Source: Clostridiales bacterium (GTDB lineage: Bacteria > Bacillota > Clostridia > Oscillospirales > Acutalibacteraceae). From it: a DNA stretch of 64,000 nucleotides. The position numbers were made by a program, and so were the translations under genes. Location: assembly GCA_024690965.1 (NCBI GenBank), contig JAILOG010000001.1:1-64000 (forward strand), written 5' to 3'. Below, one piece after another: positions 1-7,846 of this stretch. Under the pieces are notes generated by a model. The model was not told the origin of the DNA, made no database searches, and saw only the letters and a list, made by a program, of their open reading frames with translations. Position 1 is the first letter of the stretch. Every line of letters starts with the position of its first letter.

Positions 1-3000
1 AATTCTTCAAAGGTTACGACATCATCTTTTCTCGTTTGGTCATTGAGCTTTTCGAGCTTTTGATGAATAGATTTACGGGCTTTTTCCATCTGTTTTATCG
101 AAAATCTTTCCCCACGATTGCGTTTGAGTTCGCTAATACCTAAAAGAATTTCCTCTTCCTGTTTTTCAAGTATGGCGATTTGCCGCTCCACTGACATTGG
201 TATCTTTTCAAATTGGCTGTGTCCTATGATAATCGCATCGTAATTGCCGGTGGCGATTCGACCGCAAAATTTCTTACGGTTTTTTGTTTCAAAGTCTTTT
301 TTGGTTGCGACAAGAATGTTTGCGCTCGGATAAAGCTGTAAATACTCCGATGCCCACTGTTCTGTCAAGTGATTCGGCACTACAAACAGGCTTTTATGGC
401 ACAAACCAAGCCGCTTTGATTCCTGTGCAGCCGCTACCATCTCATAGGTTTTGCCAGCCCCTACTACGTGTGCAAGCAGCGTGTTTCCGCCGTAAAGAAT
501 GTGCGCTATGGCGTTTATCTGATGCTGTCGCAAGGTGATTTCGGGGTTCATACCGACAAAATTAAGATGACTTCCGTCGTACTCTCTCGGTCTGGTTGAA
601 TTAAACTTTTCGTTGTAGAGCTTACAAAGCCTTTCACGGCGCTCGGGGTCTTTCCATATCCAATCGGCAAACGCTTCTTTTATCAGCTGTTGTTTACCTT
701 GCGCGATAGCGGTTTCCTTTTTGTTCAGTACAGCCGTTTTCTTTCCGTTTTCGTCCTCGATGTAGTCAAATACACGGACATCACGCAAATTCAGGGATTC
801 CTCCAGTATTTTGTAACCGTTGACTCTGCTTGTTCCGTAGGTGTTATGAACTTTGACATTTCCTCTGTCGTAGGATTTGCCCTCGATACTCCATTCACCT
901 GTATAGCTTGCAAAGTGAACATTAATGTTTCGGTGCTGATACCACGGCGTATCAAAAATCTCCCACATAAAATTATTGATGTCATCGACAGGTAACCACG
1001 TTGAGCCAAGCCTTACGGAAATCTCACTTGCCGATAAATCTTTCGGCATAACATGCTCCAAAGCCTGAACATTTATGTCATAGTCATCGGGATAAAGCTC
1101 CGTGCTTCGTTTTGCCCATTCAAGCTTTTCACGAATGTTACCCGATAGGTATTCATCGGCAGGAACAAACTTGGGACGCTCCTCATCGTCATCGCCTCTG
1201 TTAAGCGGGTTTAAAAATATAACGCCTCGCAATTCCGTAGCGATTTCTTCCTCTGTTTTGCCGGTTAATTCGCACATATATGGCATATCGACTTTCGTTT
1301 TTTCGGCCAGTGATAATGCAAGCGCCTCGCTTGCCGTATCAACGCTTGTGACAGTTACTCTTTGACGAATGGTACGCTTTGAGAACATATCAGCCTTGCC
1401 TATAAAATTGCCTTCATCGTCAAGGTTTTCAAGAGAGGTAAGCAAGTAATACGCACTGTCCTGATTAAAGGCTAAGTTATTAGCACGGCTGTTTATTAGC
1501 CCGTATTTCCGGCTGAAATTGTCATATAAATCGTTAAGCTCTTGCTGCTTTTCCGTTATCTGCTCGTCGGGGTAATCCTCCATTTGATACTCGATAAGCT
1601 CACGAACGCAATCACGAATTTTTATCATGCCCTTGATACGGTTTTCAGCCGTAACAGATACCTCTACAGGATTCATTCTGCTATTGACACGATAATACAC
1701 CTTACCGTCTACCACGGTATATGAAAAATTCTTTACCGACGGATCGGCAGTGATACTTTTATCCTCGCCCTCGTCTACAAGGTCGTCAAACTCTACCTCG
1801 TTAAACTCGGCGTGAATGTTTTGTATCGCTTCACTCAATCCTTCTTCAAGCGTTTGGTCTTCATACGGCAGACACGCCGCCTCGGGTCCAAACGGACCGC
1901 TTACTGTTTGCATTTCGCCCATTATCATGTCAGGGTTGTCGATGAAATATTGATTCATTTTTATACCGTTTTCATCTGTGTTTAGGTGTACCCAATCGGG
2001 TTCAATATCTATAAGTCGGTCACGCTTTTGCAGGAAAATAATGTCCGCCGTAACTTCTGTACCTGCTGCATCCTTAAAGGTATTGTTCGGCAAGCGAATT
2101 GCGCCGAGTAAATCAGCTCTTTGTGCGATATATTTTCGCACGGACGGGTTTTCTTTATCCATCGTTCCTTGAGAAGTGATAAACGCAACAATTCCACCCG
2201 GGCGCACTTTATCGAGGGTTCGGGCAAAAAAGTAATCGTGTATAAGGAAATTGTTCTTGTCGTATTTCTTGTCTGAAACCTTGAAATTTCCAAAAGGAAC
2301 ATTACCGACTGCCGCGTCAAAGAAACTGTCGGGCAACTCTGTTTTCTCAAAGCCTTGTACTGCAATATTGTTTTTTTGATAAAGCTGTTGTGCGATACGA
2401 CCGGAAATACTGTCAAGCTCCAGGCCGTAGATATTTGACTCGCTCATGCTGTCGGGAATTAGTCCCATAAAATTACCGATACCGCACGACGGCTCTAATA
2501 TGTTGCCGTTCTTGAAGCCCATGTTTTCAAGCGTTTGATAAATGCTTTTGATAACGACAGGCGGCGTATAAAACGCCGTCAGCGTTGACTCTCGTGCAGA
2601 GGCAAGCTCATCGTCTGAAAGCACCGCACGAAGCTCATTGAAATGGGGATTTGTTTCCTCAAAAAACTCTGAAAGACCGCCCCAGCCTACATAATCGGAA
2701 AGTATGCGTTGTTCATTCGTATCCGCAAGCATGTGTTCGTCCTCAAGTTTATGAAGTAACTGAATCGCCATAATGTTGTGACGAAAACGCTCAAGGGGCG
2801 TTCCTACGCCTATATCGTCATTCTCAATCTTAAAGTTAGTTCTGTAATCTGATTTTATTTCGGGATAAAGAATGTGCGGCGTAAGATCTCTTTTTACCCT
2901 TTGCGGCGGAGGAGCAAGCGGCTCGATATCGGCTTTGTTTTCGGTATTGCCGGTATCAAGGTGTACATCTTGCTGTGTTGTATAAGCCTTGATTTCTTCA

Positions 3001-5879
3001 TTGATTTTCAGGATGTTTTCTGCCGTAAATTCAGTGTAACCGTTTGTTTCTTCGTATTCATAAACGGCATCCATAAAAAAAGGAGTTCTGATATCAGAAA
3101 CATACTGGTCTGACATTTCCTCAAGGTCATTTGCAAACCGATCTGCATTTTCCGGGTGATTTGCAATGTCATACTCATCGATAAGCTCATTGAAAACATC
3201 AAATGAAATCTCGCCCGAAACATACTGACCGCCTGAGTCGGAATCGGGATTGAAATATATCCAGTAAATTACTTCTCTGTCCGCTTCCACGCTGATTTTC
3301 ATGGCGGTATGGTCGGCATTTAGATTTGTTTTCGAGTGTTTTTCCTTGTAGGTGCTGATTATAAGTGCGCTTTTGCCGTTCTCGCTTACGACAACATCAA
3401 GCCCGTTTTTATGCAGCTTATCCATGTATTCTTCAAGCCTGAAATACGGAAAGCCGCACATAGACACTTTTTCATCAAAGCCGACATTGCGTGATGTCAG
3501 TTGAAGTTCAAGAATATTTGCGGCGGTTTTCGCGTCATCGCCCATAATCTCAAAGAAATCGCCGACACGGTACAAAACAATGGTATCGGGATTCTCATTC
3601 TTTAACCTTGAATATTCGCTCCATACCTTGTTTGTGGGAGTATCATTTTGTTTATCAGTAGGTTCATCGACAACAACAAGATACTTGTCATTCAGCGAAT
3701 TTTCTCTTACCTTTTTATCAAATTCCTCACGGGGCATTTCCTCGTGAAAAAGCGGAAAATCCGGATCAAACAGTTGCACCGTATTTTCATCAATACGCAG
3801 CAACTCATATTCCCGAGTGCCGATATACACCCTATCACCGAGAGAAAAACGGTGTTCTTTGTTCAGTTTTTCTTCTTGGGCTGACTGTATTTCAGGGCTT
3901 CCTGATTCCTCTGGTTTGTCTGTTATTTCTTTACCTTTAGAATAAACAGAGTATTCAGCTTTTTCAGCTTTGTTTAAATACCTGTCCGCGGCGATCAGTT
4001 CACCGATTCGCTTTGCGACCTTATTCCAAGTAAGCAAAATCTTTGTATCACCTTTTCTAAGTTCGATACCTTTGCTGTCGTGACTCTCCCAATACCCGCT
4101 TTCGGGGATTGCATCCGAATGTCCGCCAGTGCCGTATTCGTTTTTCAGAAAAGCAATATTTTTATCGGTTGTTTCCTGCTTTTGAAACTGCTCATAAATG
4201 CGCAGCTTGCCTTGTTCTACTCCGCTGCCTCTTGTCAGCACAAAGTCAACAGCCGCTTGAGGTATGGCAAATTCGTTTTTCTTTTGAATCTCTGTTTGCT
4301 CTATAAGACTGATTTGTTCACCCTCTGAAATAATGTCTTTTTCGTCAGGCGAAAGCCAAGTGTCAAGAAGTATCTGCCCCTCAATAGCGGCGGCAACTCT
4401 CCACCACGGCATAAAATCTTCTTTGTCACGGGACAGATAACTGCCGTGCCAAATTGTTAATAAATCATCGTAGGCACGATAGCCTACACGCTCGCCGTTT
4501 TTAAGAATGTGTTCAACATAGGTGTTATCAAAGAATTTTTTAATAAAATTACCGCGCTCTTTGTTGTCTGTATAGACTTCAAAAAGCGCGGCAATTTCTT
4601 TTCTGTGTTCTTTTAATGCTATGCTGTTTCGTATAAGCTCGTTCTTTTCATCGGGGGCGTAATAGTAAGGAATTACGTTAGGCGCGTTAAAATTATGCCC
4701 GCTTAGCTGTAAATGAGTTCCTTCATTACGATCTCCTCCGCTGATGCTTTGATGTTGTTCATCATCTGTACCCACTTCATCTGGTCGGATTTTTTCAGCT
4801 GTTCGTTCACTCCCTGATCCTTCGCCATCTGCGATACGAGACTCTCTACCATCTCCGTTGCCTCTTGGTCTATCTTCTCCACGTGGCTGTTGAGGCTTCC
4901 TGCCATCTGCATCCCTGAGAATGTCGCTTTCTTGCTGTCGCGCAGGTATCGAAACCGCAGCATTCCATATTTCCCGATTTTCGGGCTTTCCGGAGCTTTG
5001 AGATTCGGAAGAAGAAAGTCGCCCTCCTGTCTGTAAGTCAGTTCCATGTTCATTGCTCCTCTCATGTTTTTTATTAGTGACTATATTATCATAGCTTTCT
5101 TGCTCTTTTGCAAATGTGCGATTATTTATTTCTTCTTTTGCCGCACTTCGGACAGTTGCTTCAATCTCACGCAGTACCATTTCAGATATGTCACTTGAGG
5201 CATTACCGATAATACTCAGTGTTTCGGGTGTGTTAAAATCGGTAATACCGGTGAAATAATCGGTATCGTAAATCGTCATCGCATCATATCCGCAACGGGA
5301 AAGCAACTGAAAAGCTACGCTGTCTGTAAGCAGATCACGAAACTCTCTTTTCAGATTGTCAGCATCAAGCTCCTCAAGCAGGCTACCGTCTTTTACATTT
5401 GACAGCTGTTCAAGATAATCTGAATGATTGTCCTGTACAACAGTTTCGACAATGCTTACTATTGCGCTTATGAAATCTCTTTTATCTTCAATTTCGCCAA
5501 AGCTGTTTTCAAGGTCGTCTATTACTTGCTTTTCGTAGCTGTCTTTCATTTCCCAGCGCTTAACTTCATGTCCGTACCGACTGTTAGTGTCGGCAATATC
5601 GAAAACATAGAGGAGCTTGTAAGGAACATCACGGTCAATCAGAAGCGCAATTCCTTTTGTGCCTTTGTTTACCCATCTGCCGAGCCTGTTCCATGTTTCG
5701 ATTTCTGCGCAGGCGGTAGCATCGGGCTTTTGCGCGAATATTAAAACTTGGTCTGCAAAACTGTATTTATAGTTGTTCGCCGCAGTTTTAAGGAAAGACA
5801 TATACTTTCCCGGCGAAGAAGAAAGTTCACGTGCTGTTTGCTCTGACAGTTCTACTGTCATATTGTATTTGTTTGGCAT
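1..5879 (-). CDS. Giant polyvalent SNF2-helicase / N6-adenine-methylase protein of a conjugative element (partial, C-terminus beyond left edge)
   Basis: I translated this frame by hand at the start, through 5,879-2,000 and at the left end; it is open with no stop, giving about 1,959 residues. It starts at ATG 5879 behind an AGGAGG site. Visible in order: an ArdC-like N-terminal region (about 1-110); a low-complexity Arg/Gly/Glu linker (about 270-390) that also encodes tnpV in another frame; a MutS domain I-like stretch (about 745-830, 'YRVGDFFEIMGDDAKTAA'); a Rossmann methylase core with motif I 'EPSCGIGNF' (about 1127) and catalytic-type 'GNVPFGNF' (about 1190); and helicase Walker A 'VGAGKTYEM' (about 1808). 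The window stops at 'DDVVTFEEL', which in this family lies just before the DEAH box. Such proteins sit in many Firmicute conjugative elements and may protect or process incoming DNA; the exact role is not established. It is the last gene seen in the leftward element operon. Confidence 0.9.
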   Translation of the reverse strand, partial: MPNKYNMTVELSEQTARELSSSPGKYMSFLKTAANNYKYSFADQVLIFAQKPDATACAEIETWNRLGRWVNKGTKGIALLIDRDVPYKLLYVFDIADTNSRYGHEVKRWEMKDSYEKQVIDDLENSFGEIEDKRDFISAIVSIVETVVQDNHSDYLEQLSNVKDGSLLEELDADNLKREFRDLLTDSVAFQLLSRCGYDAMTIYDTDYFTGITDFNTPETLSIIGNASSDISEMVLREIEATVRSAAKEEINNRTFAKEQESYDNIVTNKKHERSNEHGTDLQTGGRLSSSESQSSGKPENREIWNAAVSIPARQQESDILRDADGRKPQQPRGEDRPRGNGDGRESRIADGEGSGSERTAEKIRPDEVGTDDEQHQSISGGDRNEGTHLQLSGHNFNAPNVIPYYYAPDEKNELIRNSIALKEHRKEIAALFEVYTDNKERGNFIKKFFDNTYVEHILKNGERVGYRAYDDLLTIWHGSYLSRDKEDFMPWWRVAAAIEGQILLDTWLSPDEKDIISEGEQISLIEQTEIQKKNEFAIPQAAVDFVLTRGSGVEQGKLRIYEQFQKQETTDKNIAFLKNEYGTGGHSDAIPESGYWESHDSKGIELRKGDTKILLTWNKVAKRIGELIAADRYLNKAEKAEYSVYSKGKEITDKPEESGSPEIQSAQEEKLNKEHRFSLGDRVYIGTREYELLRIDENTVQLFDPDFPLFHEEMPREEFDKKVRENSLNDKYLVVVDEPTDKQNDTPTNKVWSEYSRLKNENPDTIVLYRVGDFFEIMGDDAKTAANILELQLTSRNVGFDEKVSMCGFPYFRLEEYMDKLHKNGLDVVVSENGKSALIISTYKEKHSKTNLNADHTAMKISVEADREVIYWIYFNPDSDSGGQYVSGEISFDVFNELIDEYDIANHPENADRFANDLEEMSDQYVSDIRTPFFMDAVYEYEETNGYTEFTAENILKINEEIKAYTTQQDVHLDTGNTENKADIEPLAPPPQRVKRDLTPHILYPEIKSDYRTNFKIENDDIGVGTPLERFRHNIMAIQLLHKLEDEHMLADTNEQRILSDYVGWGGLSEFFEETNPHFNELRAVLSDDELASARESTLTAFYTPPVVIKSIYQTLENMGFKNGNILEPSCGIGNFMGLIPDSMSESNIYGLELDSISGRIAQQLYQKNNIAVQGFEKTELPDSFFDAAVGNVPFGNFKVSDKKYDKNNFLIHDYFFARTLDKVRPGGIVAFITSQGTMDKENPSVRKYIAQRADLLGAIRLPNNTFKDAAGTEVTADIIFLQKRDRLIDIEPDWVHLNTDENGIKMNQYFIDNPDMIMGEMQTVSGPFGPEAACLPYEDQTLEEGLSEAIQNIHAEFNEVEFDDLVDEGEDKSITADPSVKNFSYTVVDGKVYYRVNSRMNPVEVSVTAENRIKGMIKIRDCVRELIEYQMEDYPDEQITEKQQELNDLYDNFSRKYGLINSRANNLAFNQDSAYYLLTSLENLDDEGNFIGKADMFSKRTIRQRVTVTSVDTASEALALSLAEKTKVDMPYMCELTGKTEEEIATELRGVIFLNPLNRGDDDEERPKFVPADEYLSGNIREKLEWAKRSTELYPDDYDINVQALEHVMPKDLSASEISVRLGSTWLPVDDINNFMWEIFDTPWYQHRNINVHFASYTGEWSIEGKSYDRGNVKVHNTYGTSRVNGYKILEESLNLRDVRVFDYIEDENGKKTAVLNKKETAIAQGKQQLIKEAFADWIWKDPERRERLCKLYNEKFNSTRPREYDGSHLNFVGMNPEITLRQHQINAIAHILYGGNTLLAHVVGAGKTYEMVAAAQESKRLGLCHKSLFVVPNHLTEQWASEYLQLYPSANILVATKKDFETKNRKKFCGRIATGNYDAIIIGHSQFEKIPMSVERQIAILEKQEEEILLGISELKRNRGERFSIKQMEKARKSIHQKLEKLNDQTRKDDVVTFEE
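4703..5047 (-). CDS. tnpV: TnpV-like transposon-encoded protein, overlapping the giant gene in another frame
   Basis: A 114-residue product read from ATG 5047, behind an AGAGGAG site with an 8-base gap. It matches the TnpV family as I know it: start 'MELTYRQEGDFLLPNL', then 'PESPKIGKYGMLR', 'GMQMAGSLNSHVEKIDQ', 'SDQMKWVQMMNNIKASAEE' and an end of the 'ELIYS' type. TnpV proteins are small, function unknown, carried by transposons and conjugative elements of Clostridia. Here the whole gene lies inside the open frame of the giant helicase/methylase gene, same strand, different frame. In the helicase frame the same DNA encodes a charged Arg/Gly/Glu-rich linker. Both frames are intact, so this is either genuine dual coding or an old in-frame insertion whose original frame has stayed open. 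Confidence 0.8.
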   Translation of the reverse strand: MELTYRQEGDFLLPNLKAPESPKIGKYGMLRFRYLRDSKKATFSGMQMAGSLNSHVEKIDQEATEMVESLVSQMAKDQGVNEQLKKSDQMKWVQMMNNIKASAEEIVMKELIYS

Positions 5880-5943
5880 ACGCTATGCCTCCTTGCATTT
5901 TAGATTTTGACTTGACCACTTAAGAGCCTTGCACTTGTGGCTG

Positions 5944-6489
5944 TTATCTTGCGCCGATTTCAGTTTTTTGTCTTTGCGGAAATTCCCAGCCGTACACCTT
6001 GCCGATTTCATCACCGAGGCAGCGTGTAACGCGGTTAATATCCGCTCTTGTTACAGTGCCGTTGTATATTTTCCATTTGATGTTTTCTATTTGTGCATCG
6101 CTTACATTGTCCTTGTATGTGCGATAAAGGTAGTAGTTAGTTCCGTCGTGATGAATTGCCTCACAGCGAAAGTCACCGTTTTTGTCAACATACCAAGTGT
6201 TGTAGTCGCAATCTGAATACAGGCAGTCCTTGATGTTTCCGCTTTGTATTTCTTTGTAGCCGCTTTTTCTGCCGTCCCATAGTCCCAAATCGGCTATAAC
6301 TATGATGGGGCAGGAAAGCTGAATGCTTAAATTGCGCCTTTCATCGTCAAGGTAATCGCTGTTTAACTCATACATACGATTTATGCGTTCATTTTCCGTT
6401 AAATCCGGGTATTCCGCTTCCAATTCATTTTTCCAATCTTCGTAGTCTAATTCGCGGTTCGACCAAATCAGATGATCTGTTTTTTTCAT
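5944..6489 (-). CDS. Conserved-type hypothetical protein of the element
   Basis: 181 residues from ATG 6489, which has AGGAGG about 9 bases upstream; an in-frame extension to 6522 lacks a site. The product is acidic and soluble, with no signal peptide or membrane segment. Features include 'LIWSNRELDYEDWKNELEAEYP' in part near the start, 'IIVIADLGLWDGRKSGYK' in the middle and 'DYNTWYVDKNGDFRCEAIHHDG'. I do not recognise a catalytic motif. It lies 64 bases upstream of the giant gene and its 5' end overlaps the 53-residue zinc-ribbon gene, so the two are probably translated from one transcript. Confidence 0.75.
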   Translation of the reverse strand: MKKTDHLIWSNRELDYEDWKNELEAEYPDLTENERINRMYELNSDYLDDERRNLSIQLSCPIIVIADLGLWDGRKSGYKEIQSGNIKDCLYSDCDYNTWYVDKNGDFRCEAIHHDGTNYYLYRTYKDNVSDAQIENIKWKIYNGTVTRADINRVTRCLGDEIGKVYGWEFPQRQKTEIGAR

Positions 6490-6586
6490 TAGGTTCTTCC
6501 TCCTTTTCGGATTTGTAAACACAAAGAGGACAGACCATTCTGCCCTCCGGTATAATTTCTCCGCAGCTTATACAGGTGTTATTCAT
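6425..6586 (-). CDS. 53-residue zinc-ribbon protein
   Basis: A small gene read by hand. ATG 6586 overlaps the TGA of the preceding gene (ATGA), suggesting translational coupling. The product has two CxxC pairs, C5-I-S-C8 and C19-P-L-C22, as in a four-cysteine zinc ribbon: 'MNNTCISCGEIIPEGRMVC'. The C-terminal half is charged (KSEKEEEPNEKNR). Its last 65 bases overlap the start of the next gene in a different frame. Short CxxC proteins of this form are common in Clostridial conjugative elements; the role is unknown. Confidence 0.65.
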   Translation of the reverse strand: MNNTCISCGEIIPEGRMVCPLCVYKSEKEEEPNEKNRSSDLVEPRIRLRRLEK

Positions 6587-6771
6587 CGCGCGTCACCTGT
6601 CCTCATAGGCGGCTGTTTTTCTGCTGCTGTAATTTCATATTCGCCGCTTTTCCAGACTGTATTGCCCATAGAATACTGCTTGTCGGCGACAATTTCAGCT
6701 TCTTCCATACTGTTTGCTTCAATCTCGATCATGCCGTAAGATACCTCTTTTACCTTAAATGTGTATTTCAT
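6583..6771 (-). CDS. Small DpnD/PcfM-like protein
   Basis: 62 residues. Its start overlaps the TGA of the 313-residue gene (ATGA) and its own TGA overlaps the start of the zinc-ribbon gene. The sequence 'KYTFKVKEVSYGMIEIEANSM', then 'EEAEIVADKQYSMG', has the beta-strand, beta-strand, helix pattern with the 'ANSMEEAE' turn typical of the DpnD/PcfM C-terminal family found in conjugative plasmids. The function of that family is not known to me. Tight overlaps on both sides show it belongs to the element operon. Confidence 0.65.
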   Translation of the reverse strand: MKYTFKVKEVSYGMIEIEANSMEEAEIVADKQYSMGNTVWKSGEYEITAAEKQPPMRTGDAR

Positions 6772-7709
6772 CTTGCATCCCTGTCCTTTCTGACGGGCTT
6801 AATCATTATCCCGTCTGCATCATATTGTTTCGGGTCTGCGCCCTGTGTATCAAAGCCGTAAACCGAGCCCCAATACATGGCGGTCGCCTGAGGTTTTGAA
6901 AGGCCGAGCTTTTTGTTGTATTCATCGGCAAGCTCCTGACTTTCTTGTCGACTTTTAGTAGGAATATCGGTCTTGAAGTATCCCGTTTCGCCTTTTTTAA
7001 TGATAATAACCTTGCCTGTTTCACCATTGACGGCATAACTAATATCAGGCAAGGAGGAACGCAAAGGAACAACCCGATTTCCGTTTTGCTCCATACGTTC
7101 AGCAAATTCGCAGATGTGATAAAGCAAATTGCCAACTTCAATATGATAATCATCAATATATCGGCAAGTAAATTCCTCTTGTTTACCGTCTGAAAAAGTA
7201 ATGCGTATCTTGTCACCGTCAGGTATTCGGAACTTCTCTTTGTAGTGCGGGGTTATAAACCGTATTCCACGCTGTGCCTGTTTAATGTGAGAATCAAGCC
7301 AATCGCGGCGATAGCAATAGCAGTAGAGATTGTATTCTCCCATGTTCGGGTTAAGCCTCAGAAGATATGCGTAATCTTTCGTATCAACACGAACGCCGTA
7401 ATACTCCTGTTGCGTGTTCATGCGAGCCTGCGGCGTGGAATGGCAGTATTTTGAGAGTGCCGCACGGTTATAAAGAACATCTCCTTCTTCACGCAAAGAG
7501 TTAATAACACCGTCAAATTCCTCTTGAAATTCAGGTGTTTTCAAATCATCACGCCAACCGTTCCAAGTGCTGAAAAAAACGTTTCCGTCTTTGTCCATAT
7601 CGGCACGGAGATAGCCTATAAATCCGGTTTGATTACAAATCTGAGCGCTTTGCTTAAAAGTGTATTTATCCTCGTATTCTGTCATTGCTCTTATTTCAAA
7701 ATCAATCAT
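6768..7709 (-). CDS. Element accessory protein with a possible LPD28-like domain
   Basis: 313 residues from ATG 7709 behind GGAGGAAAACGACA. The N-terminal third contains 'IGYLRADMDKDGNVFFSTWNG'-type sequence, the pattern of proteins that accompany the giant helicase in Clostridial elements. The middle ('KIRITFSDGKQEEFTCRYID', then 'DYHIEVGNLLYHICEFAERM') resembles the domain found beside large polyvalent proteins, which I tentatively call LPD28-like. The C-terminus ends with 'YWGSVYGFDTQGADPKQYDADG'. No signal peptide or membrane segment. The 3' end overlaps the next gene by four bases. Confidence 0.7.
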   Translation of the reverse strand: MIDFEIRAMTEYEDKYTFKQSAQICNQTGFIGYLRADMDKDGNVFFSTWNGWRDDLKTPEFQEEFDGVINSLREEGDVLYNRAALSKYCHSTPQARMNTQQEYYGVRVDTKDYAYLLRLNPNMGEYNLYCYCYRRDWLDSHIKQAQRGIRFITPHYKEKFRIPDGDKIRITFSDGKQEEFTCRYIDDYHIEVGNLLYHICEFAERMEQNGNRVVPLRSSLPDISYAVNGETGKVIIIKKGETGYFKTDIPTKSRQESQELADEYNKKLGLSKPQATAMYWGSVYGFDTQGADPKQYDADGIMIKPVRKDRDAR

Positions 7710-7732
7710 TGTCGTTTTCCTCCATAAACTCA

Positions 7733-7754
7733 GGCGGCACCAAACGATGCCACC
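7733..7754 (-). other. Intercistronic stem-loop (copy 1)
   Basis: On the minus strand this reads as a 7-bp stem GGTGGCA / TGCCGCC (one G-U pair) around an 8-base loop, with no following T-run, so it is not a typical terminator. It lies between the 26-residue gene and the 313-residue gene. A near copy lies at 17,952-17,977. Confidence 0.5.
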
Positions 7755-7763
7755 CTTTTGTTG

Positions 7764-7844
7764 TTATTTCTTTTGCCGTGTGTTTAAAAATATGATACCA
7801 AATATCATAAAGCCTACTAATATCAGCGTAATTACAATCTTCAT
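7764..7844 (-). CDS. Candidate 26-residue single-pass membrane peptide
   Basis: ATG 7844 follows GAGGAG at a good distance; the site is formed by the last codons of the 980-residue gene. The product is one hydrophobic helix, 'MKIVITLILVGFMIFGIIFL', followed by NTRQKK. It would sit in the membrane with a basic C-terminal tail. Size makes it easy to miss, and it may be a chance frame. The strong ribosome site and its place inside the operon argue that it is translated. Confidence 0.45.
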   Translation of the reverse strand: MKIVITLILVGFMIFGIIFLNTRQKK

Positions 7845-7846
7845 TG

